This document shows positions 1 through 7,463 of a DNA stretch of 13,473 nt, in pieces. The notes under the pieces are model-generated. The model made no database searches. It worked only from the letters and a program-made list of their open reading frames with translations, and had not been told where the DNA came from. The translations under genes were made by a program, and so were the position numbers. The first letter of the stretch is position 1; every line of letters begins with the position of its first letter. Source of the stretch: an uncultured Tepidimonas sp. (GTDB lineage Bacteria; Pseudomonadota; Gammaproteobacteria; Burkholderiales; Burkholderiaceae_C); contig CALEDU010000102.1 of NCBI GenBank assembly GCA_937949455.1, forward strand, positions 1 through 13,473. Reading direction: 5' to 3'.

Positions 1-2
1 TC

Positions 3-433
<431 letters not shown>

Positions 434-437
<4 letters not shown>

Positions 438-946
438 ACAACGCTCGGGATCGGCGGCTGGACGCCGACGAAGAAGCGAGACTTATGGCGTCGCTAGACA
501 AGTCGCGCAATCGCTGGATCAAGCCGCTGGCGCATCTGGCGCTGGAAACTGCCATGCGGCAAGGGGAACTGCTCTCGCTGCGGTGGGACAACATCGACCT
601 TCAGCGACGTGTTGCCTACCTGCCAGAGACCAAGAACGGCTCCCCTCGCGCCGTGCCGCTGTCCAGCCGGGCCATCGAAATTCTTCAAAGTCTGCCGCGC
701 TCGCTCGATGGCCGGGTGTTTCCGGTCACGGCCAACGCCCTAAAGCTCGCCTGGGCGCACGCAGTCAAGCGCGCTGGCCTTGACAATCTGCGCTTTCATG
801 ACCTGCGCCACGAAGCCACGTCCCGGCTGGCCGAACGGCTGCCGAACGTCATCGAACTCCCGGCAGTCACCGGCCACAAAGACCTGCGCATGCTCAAGCG
901 CTACTACCATCCACGGGCCGAAGACCTGGCGAAGAAGCTGGGGTGA
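434..946 (+). pseudogene. Tyrosine recombinase/phage integrase, catalytic domain only
   Basis: The 170-codon frame encodes the C-terminal catalytic domain of a site-specific tyrosine recombinase, the class that integrates phages and genomic islands. The catalytic set is complete when counted from the GTG at 434: Arg42 in AMRQGEL, the Lys of TKNGSPR, His122 and Arg125 in HDLRH, His148 in GHKD, and nucleophile Tyr157 in RYYHP. The N-terminal SAM-like core-binding domain, usually 100-200 residues, is missing. The frame upstream is hsdR sequence with a stop at 425-427, and the GTG overlapping the hsdR stop is not a convincing natural start. The fragment therefore looks like the 3' half of an integrase joined to a broken hsdR, and I call it a pseudogene. 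It could be a scar of an island insertion, but no att site or matching tRNA is visible. The rest of the gap to the IS (947-1040) holds nothing I recognise. Confidence 0.85.
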
Positions 947-1040
947 TGTTGGAGGCTCATCGGAAAGACCTGGCCATCCGCTATGGGGTGATGCTGGCCG
1001 CCGCGATCGGATGATCAACGGGCTGCTGCGACTTTTGGTC

Positions 1041-1948
1041 TAACAGGCCGTTGAAACCCCCCCCACTGACCCACGCGGCGGCTGGTATGATGAGTGAAAG
1101 CGAAAGGACTGCACAGACGACAACGATGAGAGGCACACAGAACTTCCAGGGGGCGGTGTTCAGCGACATCAGTCTTGAGGAGCGAGTGCCGCAGGCACAC
1201 CCGCTGAGCCGGCTGCACGCCGTGGTCTGTGCGCTGCTGGCGACGATGAACCGCGAGTTCGAAGCGGTCTATGCCCGCCGAGGCCGCCCTTCGGTGCCGC
1301 CAGAGATGCTGCTCAAGGCCCTGCTGCTGCAAATCCTGTTTTCCATCCGCAGCGAACGCCAGTTGGTCGAGGCCATCGACTACAAGCTGCTCTACCGCTG
1401 GTGCGTCGGCCTGAACATCGAGGACACAGTGTGGGATCACTCCACCTTCAGCGCCAACCGCGAGCGCCTGTTCAATGAAGAACTCGCCCGCGTATGCTTC
1501 GAGTGGGTCAAATCCACCGCGGAGTGGGCGAAGTTGACCAGCGACAAACACTTCAGCGTGGACGGCACGCAGATCGAGGCCCAGGCCTCGCACAAGAGCT
1601 TCAAGCGCAAGGACGACGACAGCAAGGCCTTCATCGCAGGCAGCAGAAAGCTCAAAGTCACGCCGCACGTGGCGGCCAAGGACAAGCACTCGGCAGCCGA
1701 TGGCCGCATCGAGCGCCAGGCGCGGCTGTGCTGTGCCACCCCCACCTGGTACGCATGGGGTCGATTGGCGGCTGGTGGGACGCACATCATGCATAATTCC
1801 TGGGATAGATGCGCCCGAAACGGGCAAAACGGCCTGCAAACCGGCCGAAATGGACGCTCCGATCGCTGCGCAGACCCGTTTGGGCGACCCGCTTCCTCAA
1901 AACCCACGACCTTGGCGCTTTACATTGGTTTTTTTCGACGGCCTGCTA
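1041..1948 (+). mobile_element. Degenerate IS5/IS1182-like insertion sequence
   Basis: The element is bounded by imperfect inverted ends. The left end is TAACAGGCCGTTGAAAC at 1041-1057. The reverse complement of 1932-1948 is TAGCAGGCCGTCGAAAA, with 14 of 17 bases matching. If the true ends are the CAGGCCG cores (1044 and 1945), the flanks are CTAA (1040-1043) and CTAC (1946-1949), close to the YTAR target duplications of IS5-type elements; this is an inference. At about 900 bp it is shorter than usual for the family, because the transposase gene inside has lost segments. The left end has an 8-C run (1057-1064) where related ends usually carry A-rich sequence. Bases 1717-1931 lie inside the element but no longer encode recognisable transposase. 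They contain small GC-rich hairpins (GCCCG-AAA-CGGGC at 1813-1825; CGGCC/GGCCG at 1830-1847) and an isolated CATAAT (1792-1797). Confidence 0.75.
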
Positions 1949-1959
1949 CTGTGCGATGA
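1126..1959 (+). pseudogene. IS5/IS1182-like DUF772 transposase, internally deleted and 3'-degenerate
   Basis: From ATG 1126 the frame reads a typical DUF772 transposase N-terminus (SLEERVPQAHPLSRL, GRPSVPPEMLLKALLLQILFSIRSERQL in two parts, LLYRWCVGL, SANRERLF). It then reads HFSVDGTQIEAQASHKSF, which holds the first catalytic Asp (codon 1561-1563, residue 146). Directly after the RKDDD stretch it jumps to a segment that in family members lies more than 100 residues later (SRKLKVTPHVAAKDKH, SAADGR). An in-frame internal deletion near 1610-1625 therefore seems to have removed the second catalytic Asp. After about 1716 similarity stops, so the third acidic residue, normally in a VEEVFGW-like motif, is also gone. 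The frame runs on without meaning to the stop at 1957-1959, which overlaps the cas10 start. A degraded FFDGLL-like tail near 1929-1946 in another frame may be the original C-terminus. It cannot be active. Confidence 0.8.
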
Positions 1960-3509
1960 ACAAAGTCGAACTCGAATTCAAACGTATCCAGACCTACCTG
2001 TTTGCTTCACCCAGGCTGCGGGCCATGCTGGGCGCCAATGCCACGCTGGGGCAAACCATCCGGCTGGGCCTGCCCGAACTGGCCAAACATTGCGGCGCTC
2101 GAGCCGACCCCCAGACGCTGGAAGAAATGCCTGCGAGGATCCCGGACGACCCGCTGCTGCGTGCTGCTGTTGGGCTGCAAGGCGGGCTGCAGATCGATGA
2201 TCCCAAAGGCTTGTACGCGGCATATGGCGTTTTGGTGCGCGATGGCGGCCATTTCATCGCCACCTTCCCCGAGGAGGAACAGGCCCGACGTTTCATCGAG
2301 AAAGCCACGGCCTTCATCACCGAAGAGTTACCCGGCATCCTGATCGAGGCGCGGATCGATGGCGTCGATGGCGCAAAAAAACGGCAGCGTTTCGGCGGCG
2401 AAAGCCTCTTCCAGCACCCGGCGTTTCAGGTCAGCCAGTTCCTGGGCAACCGGCCCGCCGAAAGCCGTGGGGCGAAATCCGCTTTCGTCAGTGCAGAAGA
2501 AAAGCAGATGGAAGACCGGGGCAGGACATTCCGCGACCACCCTGGCGATCTGATTGCCACGCTGGAGAAACACCGGCTGATCCCTTGCCCGGACGAATCT
2601 CCGCAAACGCTCGAAGAAGTTGCGGGCAAGGACTATCTGGCGCTGATTCACGCCGACGGCAACGGTATCGGCAAACGCTATCAACAATGGCGTAAGCGGA
2701 GTCCATACCCTGATCGCAGCCTGGGTGCCGAAGCGCATGGCGAGCGCTTTTTCCACAGCATGCGGGTAGCGGTGCGGCGTGCGCTTTGCGATGCGCTCGG
2801 GCAGGTGTTCCGGGACGCACCCCAGCGCTACCAGCTTTTGATGCTGGGCGGGGACGATCTGCTGATGGTCTGCGCTGCCGCCCATGCCCTGCCTTTCGTC
2901 CACGCCTATGCCAAGGCGCTCGAATGCTATCCGTTATGCGATGGTGCGCCCCTGAGCATCGGTGTCGGCGTCGCCACCGCCCGGCACACATTCCCCTTCC
3001 ACCGCCTGCATGCGACGGCAGAGGCGCTGGCCGACAGCGCCAAGCAGCGCTACCGCGCTGATCCGACGATGGGCTCAGTCGTGGATTGGCATGTCACATC
3101 GAATGCATGGCTGGGCGACCCGCTCGCCCAGCGGCGGGTCGATTGTCTTGCCGGGCAAGCCGTGCTCACCGGCAGGCCCTACCCCGTGATGGGCGAACGC
3201 AGCCTGGACAGGCTGCTTGCCGCCACCGAGCGCATCGGTAAGGTGCCGCAACTTGCGCGCTCGCAACTGCGCAAACTGGTCGAGACCATGCGCAATGGCC
3301 CCAATCTGGCAGAACTGAACTGGCTGGAGCTTCCTGACGACATGCGTGTGGTGTTACAAGAAGTGCTGGCGGACTCTGGCGTGCGCGGGTTGTTCCAGCC
3401 GCTGGGCGGCACGCCGTGGGAGATCAGCATCCTGCCCGATCTCGTCGAGCTCTACGAAATCTTCCGGCGCGCCGAACGACTACACACCAAGGAGGGGCAT
3501 GCGGCATGA
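1956..3509 (+). CDS. cas10: Cas10, type III-D variant, HD-less with active-looking cyclase palm
   Basis: Cas10 is the large subunit of type III CRISPR effectors, and its palm domain makes cyclic oligoadenylate when target RNA is bound. The 517-residue protein starts directly in Palm 1 (MNKVELEFKRIQTYLFA; IDDPKGLYAAYG; DGGHFIATFP at roughly 95-110). Palm 2 runs from about residue 228, with LIHADGNGIG (Asp234) and GGDD at residues 298-301 (nt 2847-2858). A helical C-terminal domain fills about 400-517. No N-terminal HD nuclease domain is present and there is no room for one, as is common in type III-D. The protein is therefore short against the 750-850 residues of HD-bearing Cas10. I see no Cys-pair zinc finger. 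The in-frame ATG at 1809 was rejected because its 49 extra residues come from the IS remnant. ATG 1956 has no clear Shine-Dalgarno; the IS end lies 7 bp upstream. The stop overlaps the next start (ATGA). Confidence 0.93.
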   Translation: MNKVELEFKRIQTYLFASPRLRAMLGANATLGQTIRLGLPELAKHCGARADPQTLEEMPARIPDDPLLRAAVGLQGGLQIDDPKGLYAAYGVLVRDGGHFIATFPEEEQARRFIEKATAFITEELPGILIEARIDGVDGAKKRQRFGGESLFQHPAFQVSQFLGNRPAESRGAKSAFVSAEEKQMEDRGRTFRDHPGDLIATLEKHRLIPCPDESPQTLEEVAGKDYLALIHADGNGIGKRYQQWRKRSPYPDRSLGAEAHGERFFHSMRVAVRRALCDALGQVFRDAPQRYQLLMLGGDDLLMVCAAAHALPFVHAYAKALECYPLCDGAPLSIGVGVATARHTFPFHRLHATAEALADSAKQRYRADPTMGSVVDWHVTSNAWLGDPLAQRRVDCLAGQAVLTGRPYPVMGERSLDRLLAATERIGKVPQLARSQLRKLVETMRNGPNLAELNWLELPDDMRVVLQEVLADSGVRGLFQPLGGTPWEISILPDLVELYEIFRRAERLHTKEGHAA

Positions 3510-5536
3510 GACCAGTGACGCTGGAGGTCGAACTCCTGGAGGACTTGCACATCGGCACGGGCACGGGCTGGGCGGACATCGATGCCTTGCAGGTGCGCGA
3601 CCGGCTGGGCAGGCCGGTACTGCCAGCCAGCCATATCAAGGGGCTGTGGCGCGAAGCGGCCGATGAGTGGTGCCGACTCGATCCTGCGGCCATCTCCCGT
3701 GAGGACATCGGGCGGCTGTTCGGCTATCCGGGCCGTGAGCAGGGAAAACTGCAACTCACCAGCGCCTATTTGCGTGACGGCATGCAAGCCGACCATCTCG
3801 TCTGGGGCAGCACGGCCATCGATGCATACGGCAAGGCCGCAGAAAAATCGCTGCGCTTTATCGAATATGTCCCGGCGGGTGCCCGTTTCGTCATGCAGGC
3901 GGCCCTACCTGCAGACGACGAAAAAGGCCTGGCGTTGCTCGAAGCACTCATAGCCCGTTGCCACCGGCTGGGTAGCGGGCGCAACCGGGGGCATGGCCGG
4001 GTGCGCTGGCATCTGGCCACGCTCGGCGCTGCCGCCCCGCTTGCCACCCTGGGCGAGCGGGTCATACCGGGTCGGCTGCGTCTGTTGCTGCGCAATCTGG
4101 AACCGATTTGCCTGGCGCGCACCGGCCATCCGGGCAACCTGATCGCCAGCGAATCCTTCATCCGTGGACGCAGCCTGCGCGGTGCCGTGGTAGCGGACTG
4201 TCTGGCGCGCGGGCAGGCCGATGTCGCGCATGCCCTGCTGGCAGAAACCCTATCCTGGGGCGATGCCTTGCCCCTGCCGGTCGACACGCTCGACGCCTCG
4301 TGTTTGATCGACGCCGAAGTCCTGCCCATCCCGCTGTCGATCGGCACCCCCAAGGCGAAGGCCCAGGACGCATCCCTGCCAGCCTGGATACCGAAAGCGG
4401 CGGGAGATGTCTTCGGGGCGCGCGAGGAAATCGACCAGATCGACATCACTGCCAAAAAACCTGAGCAGGAAAAGCTCAAGCGCCCTGCCAGCGGCGAATT
4501 CCTGTTTCGTCCCAACTCCACCGCCGACTGGCGGCGTTACCGGCCACACCTGCTGGAGCGGTTGCACACGGCCATACCCGACGAAGAAAACGCGCACGAA
4601 CAGGCGCTGTTCAGCACCGAAGAAATCGCGGAACGCACCCTGTTCCTCGCCGACCTGATCGTCACCACGCCAGAGCAAGCCGAGACGCTCGCGCAGGCGC
4701 TGCAACCCCTGGGAAATCGCTGGTTGCGCATCGGGCGCGGTGGCCGACCGCTGGTGATCGAAGCTGCGGCCTGGTTACCCCTGCCAGCGCACGGCAAAGA
4801 TACCGGCACGGGATTTACCATGCTGCTGGAAAGCGAGCTGATCGCCCGCGATGCGCTGGGCAATTTCCAGGATCGACTCGATGCCGACATCCTCGCCAGC
4901 CTTGCTGGAATGAACGCGCAAGACCTGGACATCCAGGTCGAGCCGCCCGTCTTCAGCGAAGGCTGCGAGCTATTCGGCTTCAATGCCAGCACGGGCCTGC
5001 CGCGGCTGGCTCAGCGAGCGATCAAAGCCGGCTCGGTGGCGCGCGTCACGGGGCGTGATGCGCCGCGCTTACGCGCCGCGCTGGCAAAGCGGCGGGCGCT
5101 GGGCGAATGTCCGGAAGAAGGCTTTGGCCGCTTCCGGCTCGATGTCCTGCCCAAGCCAAAGGCACCGACGAACTTCTCACCGCAGCCAAAAGCAATCGAC
5201 CCCCCGGTCGAGGAACGGCTGTGCGCCGAGGCGCGGCAGTGGGTGAAAGAATTCGGCCAGGCCCTGCGGGCGCCCAGTCGCAGCCAGTGGGGCGAATTCC
5301 GCAGCCGCATCCAGGCCGCGCGCCGCCCCGAAGATCTGGACGCCGCCTTCCGGCTGATCGAAGAAGCCAAAGACAAGCACGGTGGCCGAGCGTGGGCAAA
5401 ATTCGTCGACGCGCCCGACTATCCCAAGCTGCGCGAGCATCTGGCCCGAAAGCCGCTGACCGAAGCCAAGGCATGGCTGGAATACTTCCTGCGCTGGCAG
5501 CGTGTGCAGATGAACACACCGGAGGAACACCGATGA
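3506..5536 (+). CDS. cas7-cas5-cas11: Cas7-Cas5(Csx10)-Cas11-like fusion, type III-Dv effector subunit
   Basis: This 676-residue protein appears to hold three effector parts in one chain. Residues 1-185 form a Cas7-type RAMP: DLHIGTGTG, then a loop with Asp26 spaced six residues before Asp32 (as in the Csm3 catalytic loop), LPASHIKGLWR, and a Gly-rich loop GSGRNRGHGRV from residue 156. Residues 188 to about 560 resemble Csx10, the Cas5-group RAMP of type III-D: GRLRLLLRNLEP, then GNLIASESFIRGRSLRGAV, ending with the Gly-rich GFGRF at 539-543. Residues about 567-676 are charged and helical (QWVKEF, AAFRLIEEAK, AKAWLEYFLRW), fitting a Cas11 small subunit. The Cas11 call rests on helical look and position only, and on the absence of a separate cas11 gene in the operon. 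A strong SD (GGAGGGG, 3491-3497) serves ATG 3506. The role would be to hold the crRNA 5' handle (Cas5 part) and cut target RNA (Asp26). Confidence 0.85.
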   Translation: MRPVTLEVELLEDLHIGTGTGWADIDALQVRDRLGRPVLPASHIKGLWREAADEWCRLDPAAISREDIGRLFGYPGREQGKLQLTSAYLRDGMQADHLVWGSTAIDAYGKAAEKSLRFIEYVPAGARFVMQAALPADDEKGLALLEALIARCHRLGSGRNRGHGRVRWHLATLGAAAPLATLGERVIPGRLRLLLRNLEPICLARTGHPGNLIASESFIRGRSLRGAVVADCLARGQADVAHALLAETLSWGDALPLPVDTLDASCLIDAEVLPIPLSIGTPKAKAQDASLPAWIPKAAGDVFGAREEIDQIDITAKKPEQEKLKRPASGEFLFRPNSTADWRRYRPHLLERLHTAIPDEENAHEQALFSTEEIAERTLFLADLIVTTPEQAETLAQALQPLGNRWLRIGRGGRPLVIEAAAWLPLPAHGKDTGTGFTMLLESELIARDALGNFQDRLDADILASLAGMNAQDLDIQVEPPVFSEGCELFGFNASTGLPRLAQRAIKAGSVARVTGRDAPRLRAALAKRRALGECPEEGFGRFRLDVLPKPKAPTNFSPQPKAIDPPVEERLCAEARQWVKEFGQALRAPSRSQWGEFRSRIQAARRPEDLDAAFRLIEEAKDKHGGRAWAKFVDAPDYPKLREHLARKPLTEAKAWLEYFLRWQRVQMNTPEEHR

Positions 5537-6921
5537 CTGCATACCGCACGCTCGTTTTTGCCCGCATCGTCCAGGAAAGCGCCCTGAGCGTCGGCGGCAA
5601 CCGGCCCCACGAAATGGTCGATGACCCACTGGCCCGCGACGGGCTGGGGCGGCCGTTGATCCGCGGCAGCACACTGGCCGGCTGCTTCATCGCCACGGCC
5701 CGCGCGCTGGCCGGAAAACTGCCGCGCGCCATCACCGCGGGCTGGGCCGAGTCGCCCGAAAGCGCAACGGGACGGCTCATCCCCTCGGCCTGGCGCTTTG
5801 CGCATGCCCGTCTGCTCGACCCCGCGTCCAATTCCGTCCTCCTGCAACATGTCAGCATCGATCCGCGCACCCTGGCGGCCAAAGATGATCACCTGTTCAG
5901 CCTCGAAGCCATGCCCCCCGGCACGAACTGGAACTTCGAACTGGAAATCGTGCCCACCGCAGGCACCGACTTTGCCGAGCTCGAAGCCCTGGCCGCCGCG
6001 ACGCTCAGCCGCTGGCAGCAACCCGGCGGAGCGCGGCTCGGGCGCGGCACCCACCACGGCTATGGCTGGTGCCATCTCGAAGACATCACCATCGTCCGGC
6101 TGACGGCCCAGCAGGCGCGCCTATGGCCGAACGCCCTTGCCCCGGCGCGCACGGGCAGTGAATGGGTGGCCTATTTCCGCGACAACCAGGTGGAAGTGCT
6201 CGACTTACCCGCCTGGCGAGCCATGCACGCCGAGCGTCTGCCCACGACACAGCGTCATGTCGTCGCCCTCACCGGCACCCTCCAGGTCGGCGAACGGCAA
6301 GACCAATTCGGCACCGGCTATGGCCTGGACACCCTCTCCATTGGTGGCCATGCCAGCTTGCAGCTCCAGGCCCAGGATTTCTTCGAGCGGATCATCCCGC
6401 CGCCCGAGATCCCCTTTCGCAAAGAAGATTTCGACCCGGATTTCACCATCACCGCCTTGCCTGGAGCGGACGGCAAGCTCGTCCCACACATCCCCGGTGC
6501 CAGCATCCGCGGCGTCTGGCGCGCCCAGTTCGAACGCCACCTGCGCGCCCGCGGTGGTGATCCAGCCATCATCGAAACCCTGTTTGGCAGCACCGAGCGA
6601 GCTGGCAGCCTCAGCGTTGCCGACGCCACCCTGGCCGACGACGACTGGAAACTGCTGTGGCAGCAACATGTCGCCATCGACGAACTCAGCGGCGGAGCCT
6701 TTGGTTCTTGCAAATTCGACCGCCTATGTCTGGCGCGCGCGCGCTTTGTCTGGCGCGCCACGATCGAGGCCGAAACCGCCCAGGCGGCCGAACTGCTCGC
6801 CGCGCCGCTCGTCGCAATGCTCACCGCCCTGGGCGAAGGTCATCTGCCGCTGGGCGGCGGCATCTGGCGCGGGCACGGCCACATCCGCTGGCAGATCGAG
6901 GACCTTGCCGCCCATCCATAG
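5533..6921 (+). CDS. cas7-2x: Double Cas7 RAMP (Cas7-2x), type III-Dv backbone subunit
   Basis: The 462-residue protein contains two Cas7 (Csm3/Cmr4-like) RAMP domains in tandem, so it would supply two backbone positions along the crRNA. Domain 1 (about 1-190) has SALSVGGN, VDDPLARDGLGRPLIRGSTL and the Gly-rich loop GGARLGRGTHHGYGW (165-179). Asp30 stands six residues before Asp36, matching the position of the Csm3 RNase aspartate. Domain 2 (about 230-462) has LTGTLQVG, candidate aspartates at 301 and 303, VPHIPGASIRGVWR, the Csm3-like LFGSTERAGSLSVADATL, and a final loop LGGGIWRGHGHIRW (440-453). Target RNA cleavage by both domains is inferred from these aspartates. The start overlaps the preceding stop (ATGA) with GGAGG at 5521-5525. 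A longer in-frame start at 5107 would only add residues read out of frame through the previous gene, so I discarded it. It is followed by the only real gap in the effector part, 26 bp. Confidence 0.88.
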   Translation: MTAYRTLVFARIVQESALSVGGNRPHEMVDDPLARDGLGRPLIRGSTLAGCFIATARALAGKLPRAITAGWAESPESATGRLIPSAWRFAHARLLDPASNSVLLQHVSIDPRTLAAKDDHLFSLEAMPPGTNWNFELEIVPTAGTDFAELEALAAATLSRWQQPGGARLGRGTHHGYGWCHLEDITIVRLTAQQARLWPNALAPARTGSEWVAYFRDNQVEVLDLPAWRAMHAERLPTTQRHVVALTGTLQVGERQDQFGTGYGLDTLSIGGHASLQLQAQDFFERIIPPPEIPFRKEDFDPDFTITALPGADGKLVPHIPGASIRGVWRAQFERHLRARGGDPAIIETLFGSTERAGSLSVADATLADDDWKLLWQQHVAIDELSGGAFGSCKFDRLCLARARFVWRATIEAETAQAAELLAAPLVAMLTALGEGHLPLGGGIWRGHGHIRWQIEDLAAHP

Positions 6922-6947
6922 ACACAAGCCATGCGAGGACCTCATCC

Positions 6948-7463
6948 ATGACGCCTCCAACACAAACCCAAACGCTCTATGTACGCCATGAACCACTGGC
7001 CGGGCGGCTCACCATCGGCTGGCTGCGGCAACACCTCCCGGCGGACACCCCGCTATGGATCTCCCTCGAACCGCGCCCCTGGCTGCCCGTGCGCGACGGC
7101 CGGTGCCTGACGGGCCGGCTGCCGGGGCTCGAACCGCTCGCCCGCAGCCTGCCGGAAGGGCTCGACGATTTACCTCTCATCGCCGCCAGCCTGTATATGC
7201 CGCAGCAATGGCAGCATTTCTACGACGCCCACCCCTTGAGCGGCCTGCCCGGGCAATGCATCACCTGGAGCCTGACCCCTTTGGCAGACGGCTGCGAGCT
7301 GGACACACTCCCCAAACGCCAGCAAGCTCTCTCCTGGCAAGACCGCCAGCGCTTCGGACTCGGCGCGCAACACCCCCTGCCAGCCAGACTGGAAACCGAA
7401 CACTACTACCAAAACGGCAAACGCCTGGCCTGGCGGCTGATTCCACCGGAGGAAAGCCGATGA
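6948..7463 (+). CDS. csx19: Csx19-like small protein (TIGR03984-type)
   Basis: This 171-residue protein starts at ATG 6948 with a GAGGAC ribosome site at 6935-6940. It is rich in Leu, Pro and Trp, has no signal peptide or membrane segment, and shows no catalytic motif I recognise. Visible features are ERP-like turns around LWISLEPRPWLPV, a RCLTGRLPGLE segment, and a C-terminal KRLAWRLIPPEESR. The call to Csx19 rests mostly on context. Csx19 is a small type III-D protein of about this size, normally encoded beside the TIGR03986-type Cas7, and it belongs to the III-Dv gene set. Here it sits between Cas7-2x and the long RAMP and overlaps the latter by ATGA. I infer that it is a structural or stabilising part of the complex and not an enzyme. 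Sequence evidence alone would leave it hypothetical. Confidence 0.65.
   Translation: MTPPTQTQTLYVRHEPLAGRLTIGWLRQHLPADTPLWISLEPRPWLPVRDGRCLTGRLPGLEPLARSLPEGLDDLPLIAASLYMPQQWQHFYDAHPLSGLPGQCITWSLTPLADGCELDTLPKRQQALSWQDRQRFGLGAQHPLPARLETEHYYQNGKRLAWRLIPPEESR

Noticed and set aside
1015..1839. Long antisense frame (274 codons) across the IS remnant
   Set aside because: It is the reverse of the transposase frame in high-GC DNA, low in recognisable motifs, and the + strand clearly encodes transposase.
1813..1847. Two small GC hairpins as a terminator before cas10
   Set aside because: Stems are only 5 bp and no T run follows, so a rho-independent terminator is not supported.
1925..1952. Outward promoter TTGGTT-16-TACTGT at the IS right end
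   Set aside because: Transcription would start about at 1959, after the cas10 start codon, and the -10 match is poor.
1809..1955. N-terminal extension of cas10 from ATG 1809
   Set aside because: The 49 residues derive from the IS remnant and its inverted end; Cas10 similarity begins at MNKVELEF (1956).
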